DNA from: Paenibacillus sp.
GTDB lineage: Bacteria > Bacillota > Bacilli > Paenibacillales > YIM-B00363
NCBI RefSeq assembly: GCF_035645195.1
Contig: NZ_DASQNA010000038.1
Span: forward strand, 62,001-126,000
DNA: 64,000 nt
Reading direction: 5' to 3'
Shown here: in pieces, positions 25,632 through 34,179 of the stretch
Layout: each line of letters opens with the position of its first letter
Position numbering within the stretch: the stretch's first letter is position 1
Made by a program: the position numbers and the translations under genes
Notes under the pieces: generated by a model
The model's input: the letters and a program-made list of their open reading frames with translations, nothing else
The model's database searches: none
What the model was told of the DNA's origin: nothing

Positions 25632-25663
25632 AAAAAGCCGAATCCGGGAAGGATTCGGCTTTT
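25632..25663 (-). terminator. Terminator of the nup operon
   Basis: AAAAAGCCGAATCC (25632-25645) pairs with GGATTCGGCTTTT (25651-25663) around GGGAA; on the minus strand a T run follows the stem. It lies directly after the stop codon of nupQ. Confidence 0.9.
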
Positions 25664-25669
25664 ATCGAT

Positions 25670-26623
25670 TTATCTGGAGCCTTTCTCGTATGGAACCCCT
25701 GAAGCGAGCGGCGCGGTCGCGCGGCCGACGAAGGAGACGAGCACGAGCAGGGTGAGCGCGTACGGCAGCATCGAAATGATGTCCGGCGGCACATGGCCGA
25801 GGCCGATGTACGGCAGCAGGAACTTAATCGACGTCACGATGCCGAAGAAGAACGCGGCGGCGACGGCGCCCATCGGATGCCATTTGCCGAAGATGAGCGC
25901 GGCGAGAGCGATAAAGCCTTGGCCCGCGACTGTCGAGTGCGAGAAGCTGGCCGTCGTCGTCAGCGCCAGCGTCGCGCCGCCCATCGCGGCGAACGCGCCG
26001 CTCGTCAGCACCGCCAAGTAGCGGACGAGATAGACGTTCACGCCCGCGGTGTCGGCGGCCTTCGGATGCTCGCCGACGGCGCGAAGGCGCAGCCCCCAAG
26101 GCGTGCGGTACAAGATGTACCAAGTGACGAGCATCAGCAGCAGCGCGATGTACGTCGTCGGGTACGCCTCGAAGAACGCGTGGCCGAAGAACGGGATGTC
26201 CGACAGGCCCGGAATTTGCATCTTGGAAATCATCAATCCGGCGTTCCCGCTCGCGAGGTTCGGCGTTTGGCCTTGGCCGTTGAAAATCAGCTTCGTCAAG
26301 TACAAGCCCATGCCGACCGCGAGGAAGTTCAGGGCGACGCCGCTGATCGTTTGGTCGGCTTTGTACGTGACCGACGCGACGGCGTGCGGGAGAGCGAACA
26401 GCGCGCCCGCTACGATCGCCGCTCCGAAGCCGATCCACGGGGAGCCCGCGAAGTAGGCGACGACGGCGCCCGTGAACGCGCCGATCGTCATCATGCCCTC
26501 GATCGCGATATTGACGACGCCGGAACGCTCCGACCACAGCCCGCCGAGCGCGCCGAACATGAGCGCCGTCGCGAAAACGAGCGTCGTATGAATCAAGTCG
26601 CTTGCGATGTCCCATCCGCTCAT
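25670..26623 (-). CDS. nupQ: Nucleoside ABC transporter permease
   Basis: This 317-residue permease belongs to the BPD_transp_2 family that pairs with BmpA-type receptors. It has about eight to ten hydrophobic segments and the cytoplasmic coupling loop GLRLRAVGEHPKAADTAGVN. GGLWSERSGVVNIAIEGMMT is a hallmark of the second permease of guanosine and nucleoside importers. The start overlaps the stop of nupP by four bases. It is the last gene of the four-gene operon matching B. subtilis nupNOPQ, which takes up guanosine and other nucleosides. Confidence 0.88.
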   Translation of the reverse strand: MSGWDIASDLIHTTLVFATALMFGALGGLWSERSGVVNIAIEGMMTIGAFTGAVVAYFAGSPWIGFGAAIVAGALFALPHAVASVTYKADQTISGVALNFLAVGMGLYLTKLIFNGQGQTPNLASGNAGLMISKMQIPGLSDIPFFGHAFFEAYPTTYIALLLMLVTWYILYRTPWGLRLRAVGEHPKAADTAGVNVYLVRYLAVLTSGAFAAMGGATLALTTTASFSHSTVAGQGFIALAALIFGKWHPMGAVAAAFFFGIVTSIKFLLPYIGLGHVPPDIISMLPYALTLLVLVSFVGRATAPLASGVPYEKGSR

Positions 26624-27693
26624 GCGGCGCCGCCTCCTTTCTGTTTCCGTCCGCGGAAATATCGCGTCAACGGTCGAATAATGCCGCTGGCCGCGAGGAA
26701 GAAGATGATCAGCGCGATGACGATGTTCACCAGCTCCGGCGGGACGTTGGCGCCGAACTTCATCCCGGCTGCGCCGAACGTAAGGATGCCCATCAGAATG
26801 GCGCCGAGTACCGTGCCGAGCGCGGCCGTGCCGCCGATCATGGCGACCGCGATGCCTTGGAAGCCGTATCCCGGCGATACGCTCATGATGGACTGATAAT
26901 GAAAGACGCCGAGCACTTCGATGGCGCCGGCGATGCCCGCGAACGAGCCGCTGATCGCCATGGCGCGCACGATGCTGCCGTTCACGTTCATGCCGGCATA
27001 CTGGGCGGCGTGCTTGTTGAGGCCGACGGCCCGAAGTTCGAAGCCGCCCTTCGTTTTAAATAGGTAGTAATGAAACAGGACCGCGCAAAGCAGGGCGATG
27101 ACGATGCCGAAGCTGAGCCGCGCGTTGTTGAACAGCTCCGTGACGAACGGGATGTTCAGGTACGCGGACTTCGCGATTTCGGCGGAACGCTGCTGCCCTT
27201 GCGGCACGAAAAACGTTTTATTGATGTAATTTACGAAGAACAGGGCGATCCAATTCAGCATGATCGAGGTGATGACCTCGTGCACGCCGCGTACGGCTTT
27301 CGCATAGCCGACGAGCGCGCCCCAGAACGCGCCCGCGAGCGCGCCGGCGATGACCGCCGCCGCCGCGTGCACGACCGGCGGCAGGAAGGTCCACTGAATG
27401 CCGACGTACAGCGAGGCGAGGGAACCGACCAGAAACTGCCCTTCGGCGCCGATGTTGAACAGCCCGGTCCGGAAGGCGAACGCGACCGCGAGACCGGTCA
27501 AAATCAACGGCGTAATTTGGCGAATCGTCTCGCCGAAGTTGTACATGCTGCCGAACGCCTTATCGAGCAGCGCGACGTACGCGGCGATCGGATCGTAGCC
27601 TCCGATCAGCATGATGACGGCGCCGAGCAAAAGCCCGATCAAAATCGAGAGGAGAGGCAGCAGGACCGCGTCGACATTGTTTCGTTCGTTCAT
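26620..27693 (-). CDS. nupP: Nucleoside ABC transporter permease
   Basis: This 357-residue permease is the partner of nupQ. It has about ten hydrophobic segments, beginning at residues 10-30 (LLPLLSILIGLLLGAVIMLI), and a coupling loop, GFELRAVGLNKHAAQYAGMN. The stretch LTGLAVAFAFRTGLFNIGAEGQ is characteristic of BmpA-dependent nucleoside permeases. It overlaps nupO by four bases at one end and nupQ by four at the other, so translation of the three genes is coupled. Confidence 0.88.
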   Translation of the reverse strand: MNERNNVDAVLLPLLSILIGLLLGAVIMLIGGYDPIAAYVALLDKAFGSMYNFGETIRQITPLILTGLAVAFAFRTGLFNIGAEGQFLVGSLASLYVGIQWTFLPPVVHAAAAVIAGALAGAFWGALVGYAKAVRGVHEVITSIMLNWIALFFVNYINKTFFVPQGQQRSAEIAKSAYLNIPFVTELFNNARLSFGIVIALLCAVLFHYYLFKTKGGFELRAVGLNKHAAQYAGMNVNGSIVRAMAISGSFAGIAGAIEVLGVFHYQSIMSVSPGYGFQGIAVAMIGGTAALGTVLGAILMGILTFGAAGMKFGANVPPELVNIVIALIIFFLAASGIIRPLTRYFRGRKQKGGGAA

Positions 27694-29228
27694 TCGCCCG
27701 CAGCTCCTTTCGTCGTGCCGGCCATCATGAGGCCGAGCTCTTTCTCGTCCGTTTGCGACGGCTCCACGATGCCGATCAGCTTCCCGCCGCTGATGACGCC
27801 GATGCGATCCGACAAAGACATAATTTCCTCCAGCTCCAATGAGATGAGCAGCACCGCCTTGCCTTGGTCGCGCTGCTCCACCAGACGGCGGTGGATGAAT
27901 TCGATCGCGCCGACGTCGAGACCCCGCGTCGGCTGCGCGGCGATGAGCACGTCCGGATTCGCGTCGACTTCGCGGGCGATAATGATCTTTTGCTGGTTGC
28001 CCCCGGAGAGCGCGCGCGCCTTCGTCTTTTCGTCCGGCGTCCGCACGTCGAACTGCCGGATCAGCTCCCGAGCCTTATCGTAAATCTTGGCGTACTGCAG
28101 TACGCCGGACTTTATGTAACTCGGCTTGTAGTAATCCTTAAGCGCCATGTTTTCCCCGATGTCGAAATCGAGGACGAGGCCGCGCTTGTGGCGGTCCTCC
28201 GGGATGTACCCGACGCCTTCCTCCGAAATGACGCGAGGCGACGCCCCGGCGATCGGCTTGCCCTTCAACAGCACCTCGCCGCTCGTCGGCTTCGCGATGC
28301 CCGTGAGCACCTCGACAAGCTCCTTCTGCCCGTTGCCGTCGACGCCCGCGATGCCGAAAATTTCGCCGGCGCGCAGCTCGAACGAGATGCCGTCGAGCGT
28401 TTTGACGCCGCGTTGGTCTTGCAGCGTGACGTTGCGCAGCTCGAGCAGCGTTTCGTCGTATTGAACAGGCTTCTTATTTACCTCGAAATTGACTTCGCGG
28501 CCGACCATCTTCGCGGCGAGCTCGTCCGGGTTGCTCCCGGCGACCGCGAGCGTATCTATCACTTTCCCGCGCCGGATGACCGTAACCGTGTCGCAAGCCT
28601 GCATAATTTCTTTTAATTTATGCGTAATAAGGATGATCGTTTTGCCGGAAGCGACCAAAGACTTCATGATGGCGAGCAGCTCTTGGATTTCCTGCGGCGT
28701 CAGCACGGCGGTCGGTTCGTCGAAAATGAGAATGTCGGCGCCCCGGTACAGCGTCTTCAGAATTTCGACCCGCTGCTGCTGGCCGACGGAGATGTCTTCG
28801 ATCAGGGCGTCCGGGTCGACGGCGAGACCGTATTGCTCCGACAGCTCCCGAACCTTCTTCGCGGCCTTCCGCTGGTTCAAGTGAAAGCCGAATTTCGTCG
28901 ATTCCGCGCCGAGCATGATGTTTTGCGTAACGGTAAAATTGTGGACGAGCATAAAGTGCTGATGGACCATGCCGATGCCGAGCTCGCCCGCGACGTTCGG
29001 ATTCGAAATGACCGCCGGTTTGCCGTGGATGCGAATTTCGCCTTCGTCGGGCTGGTACAGCCCGAACAAAATGTTCATGAGCGTCGATTTGCCGGCTCCG
29101 TTTTCTCCGAGCAGGGCGTGGATGCTTCCTTTTTTGACGCGGAGGTTGATGTTGTCGTTCGCGACGATGCCCGGAAACCGCTTGGTTATACCGATCATCT
29201 CGACGACGTAGTTCGACGATTGGGTCAT
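27690..29228 (-). CDS. nupO: Nucleoside ABC transporter ATP-binding protein with two NBDs
   Basis: This 512-residue ATPase carries two nucleotide-binding domains in tandem. The first has GENGAGKSTLM as Walker A, SVGQQQRVEILK as signature and ILIFDEPTAV as Walker B. The second has the degenerate GVDGNGQKELVEVL in place of Walker A, with LSGGNQQKIIIARE and DVLIAAQPTRGLD. This asymmetry is usual in the RbsA/NupO class. AGGGGTGAA precedes the ATG. A terminator (29324-29298) sits between nupN and this gene, so read-through or a secondary promoter must supply expression. Confidence 0.92.
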   Translation of the reverse strand: MTQSSNYVVEMIGITKRFPGIVANDNINLRVKKGSIHALLGENGAGKSTLMNILFGLYQPDEGEIRIHGKPAVISNPNVAGELGIGMVHQHFMLVHNFTVTQNIMLGAESTKFGFHLNQRKAAKKVRELSEQYGLAVDPDALIEDISVGQQQRVEILKTLYRGADILIFDEPTAVLTPQEIQELLAIMKSLVASGKTIILITHKLKEIMQACDTVTVIRRGKVIDTLAVAGSNPDELAAKMVGREVNFEVNKKPVQYDETLLELRNVTLQDQRGVKTLDGISFELRAGEIFGIAGVDGNGQKELVEVLTGIAKPTSGEVLLKGKPIAGASPRVISEEGVGYIPEDRHKRGLVLDFDIGENMALKDYYKPSYIKSGVLQYAKIYDKARELIRQFDVRTPDEKTKARALSGGNQQKIIIAREVDANPDVLIAAQPTRGLDVGAIEFIHRRLVEQRDQGKAVLLISLELEEIMSLSDRIGVISGGKLIGIVEPSQTDEKELGLMMAGTTKGAAGE

Positions 29229-29297
29229 TCGGATTCACCCCTAAATACTGCAGTGTCGTATTCGAATCGAGAACCGCTGAGGTCATTGTAACGAAAC

Positions 29298-29324
29298 AAA
29301 AAGGCTAGCGCAAACTAGCCTTTT
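29298..29324 (-). terminator. Intra-operon attenuating terminator between nupN and nupO
   Basis: AAAAAGGCTAG (29298-29308) pairs with CTAGCCTTTT (29315-29324) around CGCAAA; on the minus strand a T run follows. It should lower expression of the ATPase and permeases relative to the binding protein. Confidence 0.85.
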
Positions 29325-29353
29325 CGTCGGTATGATTCGTTATGAAGCGGCGA

Positions 29354-30415
29354 TTATTCTGCCGGCGTTTCCGGAACGACGATCTCGCCGGACTTGATTT
29401 TGTCGGCAAATTCTTGCACCTTCGCAAGTACGTCCGCCGGTACGTTCGGGTTGTTCTCCGGCAGGCCGACGCCGTTCTCCGCGATGCCGAGGCTGACGAT
29501 GCCCGGCGCGAACGTCCCGTCGACGACCGATTGCGAAACGGTGATCATCGCTTGGTCGACGCGCTTCATCATCGACGTCAGCGTAATTTCGTGGCCGAAC
29601 GTGATCGATTGGTCTTTGTCTACGCCGATGACCCATACGTCTTTGCCGGCTTTCTTCTGCTCTTGGGCTTCGTTGAACACGCCGTCGCCCGTCGCGCCCG
29701 CCGCGTGGAAAATGATGTCCGCGCCTTGGTTGTACATCGTCGCCGCCGCTGCTTTGCCTTGGTCCGCCGCCGCGAAGGAGCCCGTGTAGTTCTCGATGAC
29801 TTCCGCATCCGGATTCACTGCCGCGATGCCCGCCCGGAAGCCGGCTTCGAAGCGCTGGATGACCGGAATGTCGATGCCGCCGACGAAGCCGATTTTGTTC
29901 GTCTTCGTCGTGAGGCCCGCGACGACGCCGACGAGGAAGGAGCCCTCATGTTCTTTGAAAGTTACGGATGCGACGTTCGGCGCGTCGACGACGCCGTCGA
30001 TGATCGCGAATTTCGCGTCCGGGTTTTGGTTCGCGACTTCCAGCATCGCGTCCTGCAGCAGGAAGCCGATGCCCCATACGAGGTCCCATTGCTCTTGTAT
30101 GAATTGGTTCAAGTTCGGGACGTAGTCGGAGTCTTGCGCCGATTGGAGGTAATCCACCGTGACGCCGGACGTTTGCGCGAACTCTTGAAGACCTTCCCAT
30201 GCGCTTTGGTTGAACGAGTTATCGTTGACGCCGCCGAAATCGGTAACCATGCCGATTCGGATGTCGCTCTTCGCCGGCTCTTCCGCAGGCGTTTCGGCCG
30301 GAGTTTCCGCCGCAGGCGTTTCTTCCGCGGGCTGCTGTGCGCCGCCGCCGCCGCACGCCGCGAGCACTACTGCCGCCAGCGTGAAAATCATGAACATGGA
30401 AAGCCACTTTTTCAT
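29354..30415 (-). CDS. nupN: Nucleoside-binding lipoprotein, BmpA/Med family
   Basis: This 353-residue lipoprotein is the extracellular receptor of the nup importer. The signal peptide ends in LAAC with C21 lipid-modified, and a Glu/Pro/Ala-rich tether runs to about residue 50. The binding domain includes RIGMVTDFGGVNDNSFNQSA, typical of the BMP family, plus FLVGVVAGLTTKTNKIGFVG and DIIFHAAGATGDGVF. The ATG at 30415 is chosen because the lipoprotein signal starts there; an in-frame start at 30466 would add a non-signal stretch. It has a strong promoter of its own and is followed by a terminator, in keeping with a need for excess receptor. Confidence 0.9.
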   Translation of the reverse strand: MKKWLSMFMIFTLAAVVLAACGGGGAQQPAEETPAAETPAETPAEEPAKSDIRIGMVTDFGGVNDNSFNQSAWEGLQEFAQTSGVTVDYLQSAQDSDYVPNLNQFIQEQWDLVWGIGFLLQDAMLEVANQNPDAKFAIIDGVVDAPNVASVTFKEHEGSFLVGVVAGLTTKTNKIGFVGGIDIPVIQRFEAGFRAGIAAVNPDAEVIENYTGSFAAADQGKAAAATMYNQGADIIFHAAGATGDGVFNEAQEQKKAGKDVWVIGVDKDQSITFGHEITLTSMMKRVDQAMITVSQSVVDGTFAPGIVSLGIAENGVGLPENNPNVPADVLAKVQEFADKIKSGEIVVPETPAE

Positions 30416-30580
30416 TGAGCTCGTACCCCCGATAAGTATGAAATTTGGTGGAACCGATGCGAACACGCTACGTCCATCATTTGCTATTATGTAGGAAAAT
30501 ATGCGAAATGGCGGGGTCCGTCACACCTCCCGGTTCGACGAGTACCTAGGACTTAGTACGAAGTTGCACGGTTTTATACA
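30416..30580 (-). promoter_or_regulatory. 5' leader of nupN, about 165 nt
   Basis: The leader between the predicted start site and nupN contains a GTAC-flanked dyad (30540-30557 region) and a GGGAGG...CCC stem. I looked for the purine riboswitch core (TATA...ATATGG...TTTCTACC) and did not find it, and no other class was recognised. The length and the dyads leave room for RNA-based control. Confidence 0.4.
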
Positions 30581-30586
30581 GTGGTT

Positions 30587-30614
30587 ATTATACTATACTT
30601 TTTTGCTTTGACAA
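30587..30614 (-). promoter_or_regulatory. Sigma-A promoter of nupN
   Basis: On the minus strand TTGTCA (30614-30609) and TATAAT (30592-30587) are separated by 16 bases. The surrounding DNA is AT-rich. This would start transcription near 30580. Confidence 0.75.
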
Positions 30615-30726
30615 GTTCTGGTTTTCGACAGGAATCGAGATAAATCTTACATGAATTACGAATGTTCTATGTTAAAGATTCCAAAATGTTCGTCTTTTCC
30701 AATTTAAGGGCTTTATTTTTACGCGT

Positions 30727-30757
30727 AAAACGCCGTCTTCGTCGGAAAACGGCGTTT
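30727..30757 (-). terminator. Terminator of the YitT family gene
   Basis: AAAACGCCGT (30727-30736) pairs with ACGGCGTTT (30749-30757); on the minus strand it is followed by TTTTACGCG and further T. It lies 14 bases after the stop codon at 30771. Confidence 0.8.
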
Positions 30758-30770
30758 CGTTCGAAAGTCC

Positions 30771-31601
30771 TTATTCTCTGCGAAACAGTCCCATGACTCC
30801 GACCGTTTCGACCATATTGACGAAAGCGTTCGGATCGACCTCTTTGACGATGCGCAGGAGCGGCTGCAGCTCATAACGGGTCGTGACCGTCATAAGCAAA
30901 TGGTTCTCGGTTTGGGAGAAGCCGCCCTGCGATTTGACGACCGTGACGCCGCGAGGATATTCCAAAAGCCGCCGCAGCAGTTCGTCCTTCCTCGCGGATA
31001 CGATGAAGGCGGTGATCTTGACATGGCGCGTGTGGATGACGTCGATGACTTTCCCGGTGACAAAGATGGAGATCATCGAATATAATGCCAAATCCCAATC
31101 TCGTTCGGTCAGCCCGAGCGCGAGGATGACGACTCCGTTCAAGGCGAATAAAACGCCCCCTAACGGGAAATCGTACTTGCGCAGCAAGATGGAGCCGATA
31201 ATGTCGAAGCCGCCGGTCGAGCCGCCGGCGCGAAACGACAAACCGGTGCCGAGGCCGACGAGCACGCCGCCGAACACGGAAGCGATCGTCGGGTCTTGAT
31301 TGAATCGCGCTTCGGGAATCCACTGCATGACAAAGACGGTCGCCGCGACCGACAAGAAGCTTAGCGTTACGAAACGCTTGCCGATTTTGACCCACCCCCA
31401 AATAAACAGAGGCAGGTTCAGGGCAAAATAAAGCAACGCAATATTGCTTTGCGTGAGGTAGCCGACCAGCATCGAAATGCCGGATACGCCCCCGCTCAGC
31501 AGCTGGTGGGGGATCAAAAACGCGTTAAAGCCGAACGCGATCGACGCCGCGCCGACGACGATCGCCGCGCAATCTTGCGCGGTCCGAAGTCCTTTTGTCA
31601 C
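30771..31601 (-). CDS. YitT/DUF161-DUF2179 membrane protein
   Basis: This 276-residue protein has five to six hydrophobic helices in the first 190 residues (including AAIVVGAASIAFGFNAFLIP, typical of YitT proteins) followed by a C-terminal soluble DUF2179 domain with VTVVKSQGGFSQTENHLLMT. Bacillales carry several paralogues; their substrate is unknown. The GTG at 31601 has AGAGGTG 10 bases upstream and starts the conserved region; the frame is open for 16 more codons without a ribosome site. A plausible promoter, TTGCCT-17-TACTAA, lies upstream on the minus strand. Confidence 0.82.
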   Translation of the reverse strand: MTKGLRTAQDCAAIVVGAASIAFGFNAFLIPHQLLSGGVSGISMLVGYLTQSNIALLYFALNLPLFIWGWVKIGKRFVTLSFLSVAATVFVMQWIPEARFNQDPTIASVFGGVLVGLGTGLSFRAGGSTGGFDIIGSILLRKYDFPLGGVLFALNGVVILALGLTERDWDLALYSMISIFVTGKVIDVIHTRHVKITAFIVSARKDELLRRLLEYPRGVTVVKSQGGFSQTENHLLMTVTTRYELQPLLRIVKEVDPNAFVNMVETVGVMGLFRRE

Positions 31602-31672
31602 CTGATTGTCACCTCTAAAATTAGTATGGGACGATTCGGTTCCAGGCAAACTGGAATTGAAAAGTTTTCATA

Positions 31673-31681
31673 TGCTATAAT
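31673..31681 (+). promoter_or_regulatory. Extended -10 promoter of cshA
   Basis: TGCTATAAT is a perfect extended -10 element; the -35 region is weak (TGGAAT at 18 bases). The transcript would have a leader of about 170 bases with an ATTTTCC/GGAAAAT hairpin (31709-31726). Long structured leaders are known for cold-induced DEAD-box helicase genes. Confidence 0.55.
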
Positions 31682-31859
31682 AGGGGTCATATTCTTAAGT
31701 GCGCTAGTATTTTCCATTTGGGAAAATGCTTTTATTTCGGGGTGTGGTACCCGGATTCGAAATGTGCGGCTCGATTGAACAACCTGCGGTGTCTGGTCTG
31801 AAGCGGCTTAAGAGTATCGTTTCGTAAGACCATTATGGTTAAAGGAGTTTGAAGCAGAT

Positions 31860-33464
31860 TTGAAAACATTCAGCGAATTCGGCCTAGAGGCGAAAGTCCT
31901 CAGGGCCATCACGGAGATGGGCTTCGAAGAATCGACCCCGATCCAGGAGAAGGCGATTCCGATCGCCTTGGAGGGGCGCGATTTGATCGGCCAAGCGCAA
32001 ACCGGTACGGGCAAGACGGCAGCGTTCTCCATTCCGATTATCCAAGCGATCGACCCGTCCGAAGAGAAGGTTGCGGCGCTCATCATGTGTCCGACGCGGG
32101 AGCTCGCCATTCAGGTCGCCGAGGAAATCGGCAAACTGGCGCGCTTCAAGGGCATACAGACGCTTCCGATTTACGGGGGACAGGACATCGGGCGGCAAAT
32201 CCGGGCGCTGAAGAAGCGTCCTCAGGTCGTTATCGGTACGCCGGGACGTCTTCTCGATCATATTAACCGCAAAACGTTGAAGCTCGAGGACGTTCGTTAC
32301 GTCGTGCTGGACGAAGCCGACGAAATGCTCGACATGGGCTTCCTCGAAGATATCCAAACGATTCTGAGCTCCGTTCCGGAAGAGCGCCAAACGATGCTGT
32401 TCTCGGCGACGATGCCGCCGAACATCCAAAAGCTCGCGCAGCAGTTCCTGAAAAATCCGGAGCACGTCTCGGTCATTCCGAAGCAAGTGAGCGCGCCGCT
32501 GATCAACCAGTCGTACATCGAGGTGCACGAGCGCAGCAAGTTCGACGCGCTGTGCCGCTTGCTCGACATGGAATCGCCGGAGCTCGCGATCATTTTCGGC
32601 CGGACGAAGCGCCGCGTCGACGAGCTGGCCGAAGCGCTGCAAAAGCGCGGTTACTCGGCTGACGGTCTGCATGGCGATTTGTCTCAGAACATGCGCGACG
32701 CCGTGATGCGCCGTTTCCGCGACGGCAGCATCGACGTGCTCGTGGCGACGGACGTCGCCGCGCGGGGTCTTGACGTATCGGGCGTAACGCACGTGGTCAA
32801 CTTCGACCTTCCGCAGGATCCGGAATCGTACGTCCACCGGATCGGCCGGACGGGCCGTGCCGGCAAAGAAGGCACGTCGTGGACGTTCGTGACGCCGCGG
32901 GAGATCGATCACCTGCACTTCATCGAGCGCGTAACGCGCCAAAAAATCGCGAAGCGCAACGTACCGTCGATGGCGGAAGCGATCGAAGGCAAGCAGAAGA
33001 TCGTGGCGGAGCGCATTATGGAAATCGTGCAGAACGAAGATTTCAACGAGTTCAAAGGCACGGCGATTCAGATGCTGGAGCAGTTCGACAGCGTCCACTT
33101 GATCGCGGCGGCGATGAAGCTGCTGACGGGCGGCGAGAAGAAGGACGTCGAAGTCGCATTGACGCCTGAAGAGCCGATTCGCGCGAAGAAGCGCAAGCCG
33201 GACATCCGCGGCTCCGGCCGACGCGTCGGCGGCTACGGCGGCGGCGGTTACGGCGGCGGGCGCTCCGGCGATCGCCGTCCGGGCGGCGGCGACCGCGGCG
33301 GCGAGCGTCGTTACGGCGGCGGCGAGCGCGGCGGCTACGGCGGCGGACGCGGCGGCTACGGCGGCGGCGAGCGCGGCGGCTATGGCGGCGGCGGGCGCTC
33401 GCGCCCGGTCGGCGCAGGCGCCGGCGCGCGTCGCAGCGACGAAGGCGGCGGCTCGGCCGAGTAA
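31860..33464 (+). CDS. cshA: DEAD-box RNA helicase
   Basis: This 534-residue helicase unwinds RNA in ribosome assembly and mRNA decay. Motifs are the Q motif ([13 protein letters not shown]), Walker A AQTGTGKT at residues 46-53, PTRELA, GTPGR, DEAD at 151-154, SATMP, and the C-terminal [10 protein letters not shown]. After the CshA-type C-terminal domain comes a low-complexity Arg/Gly/Tyr tail (from about residue 450) made of GGYGGG and ERGGYGGG repeats, longer than in B. subtilis CshA; such tails bind RNA and promote condensation. The start is a TTG, with AAAGGAG 12 bases upstream. A strong GAAA-loop terminator follows. Confidence 0.93.
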   Translation: MKTFSEFGLEAKVLRAITEMGFEESTPIQEKAIPIALEGRDLIGQAQTGTGKTAAFSIPIIQAIDPSEEKVAALIMCPTRELAIQVAEEIGKLARFKGIQTLPIYGGQDIGRQIRALKKRPQVVIGTPGRLLDHINRKTLKLEDVRYVVLDEADEMLDMGFLEDIQTILSSVPEERQTMLFSATMPPNIQKLAQQFLKNPEHVSVIPKQVSAPLINQSYIEVHERSKFDALCRLLDMESPELAIIFGRTKRRVDELAEALQKRGYSADGLHGDLSQNMRDAVMRRFRDGSIDVLVATDVAARGLDVSGVTHVVNFDLPQDPESYVHRIGRTGRAGKEGTSWTFVTPREIDHLHFIERVTRQKIAKRNVPSMAEAIEGKQKIVAERIMEIVQNEDFNEFKGTAIQMLEQFDSVHLIAAAMKLLTGGEKKDVEVALTPEEPIRAKKRKPDIRGSGRRVGGYGGGGYGGGRSGDRRPGGGDRGGERRYGGGERGGYGGGRGGYGGGERGGYGGGGRSRPVGAGAGARRSDEGGGSAE

Positions 33465-33477
33465 TCGCGCAATAGGG

Positions 33478-33509
33478 ACCGTCCCGGGGAAACCCGGGGC
33501 GGTTTTTTG
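33478..33509 (+). terminator. Terminator of cshA
   Basis: ACCGTCCCGGG (33478-33488) pairs with CCCGGGGCGGT (33493-33503) around a GAAA tetraloop, followed by a run of T to 33509. Confidence 0.93.
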
Positions 33510-33586
33510 TTTGCGCGATTGTGTGTGGGCCGCGGGCGCGCTGCCGCCTCTGCCGCTCGCACGCCCGCCGCCGGGCGCCGCCCGCG

Positions 33587-33980
33587 GCGACCGCCCAAAA
33601 TCGGTGCTGTTCCGCGCGAACAGCCCCAAGCTTGTGCGGTCGCGCCGCCGCCTCCGCCGCTCGCGCGCCCGCCGCCGGCCACCGCCCGCGGCGACCGCAC
33701 AAAATCAGTGCTGTTCCGCGCGAACAGCCCCAAGCTTGTGCGATCGCGCTGCCGCCTCCGCCGCTCGCCGCACCCGCCGCCGGCCACCGCCCGCGGCGAC
33801 CGCACAAAATCAGTGCTGTTCGGCGCGAACAGCCCAAAGTTTGTGCGGTCGTGCCGCCGCCGTCGTCGCTCGCGCGCCCGCCGCCTCCGCCGCTCGCGCG
33901 CACGCCACCGGCCGCCGCCCGCGGCGACCGCCCAAAATCGGTGCTGTTCCGCGCGAACAGCCCAAAGTTTGTGCGGTCGC
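33587..33980. repeat. Array of four 57-bp long palindromes with G+C-only-like spacers
   Basis: Units lie at 33587-33643, 33691-33747, 33796-33852 and 33924-33980. Each has an outer 12-bp arm pair (GCGACCGCACAA with TTGTGCGGTCGC, at most one mismatch or a wobble per unit), a 7 by 7 base internal loop, an inner 7-bp stem (GCTGTTC with GAACAGC) and a 5-base loop (CGCGC, or GGCGC in the third). All four units are exactly 57 bases. Spacers are 47, 48 and 71 bases and are almost pure G+C, built from CCGCCGCCTCCGCCGCTCGC. A degenerate half unit precedes (33520-33586) and a spacer fragment follows (to about 34030). All six frames are open here because the repeat lacks stop codons; I do not call genes. 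Confidence 0.93.
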
Positions 33981-34179
33981 GCCGCCGCCTCCGCCGCTCG
34001 CGCGCCGGTCGCGCCGCCGCCTCCGCCGCCGAAACCCTGCGTCGGACAAGGCTTTCTCAATTTCCCTTTGTTTTCGGACGAACCGATGTGTATTATAGAA
34101 GAAAAAGAACAGCCGCCTTAATCGCCGTCATGTAACCGAATTCATGATGGGTGCGGCTGCGGTCAGGAGAGGTTGCTTC

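Noticed and set aside
30416-30580. Purine riboswitch in the nupN leader.
   Set aside because: The conserved core sequences of the purine class are absent; only generic dyads were found.
33500-34120. Several overlapping open frames on both strands encoding Arg/Ala/Gly-rich peptides with repeated motifs.
   Set aside because: They arise because the palindrome units and G+C spacers lack stop codons in all frames; no ribosome-binding site precedes them and the repeat period is not a multiple of three.
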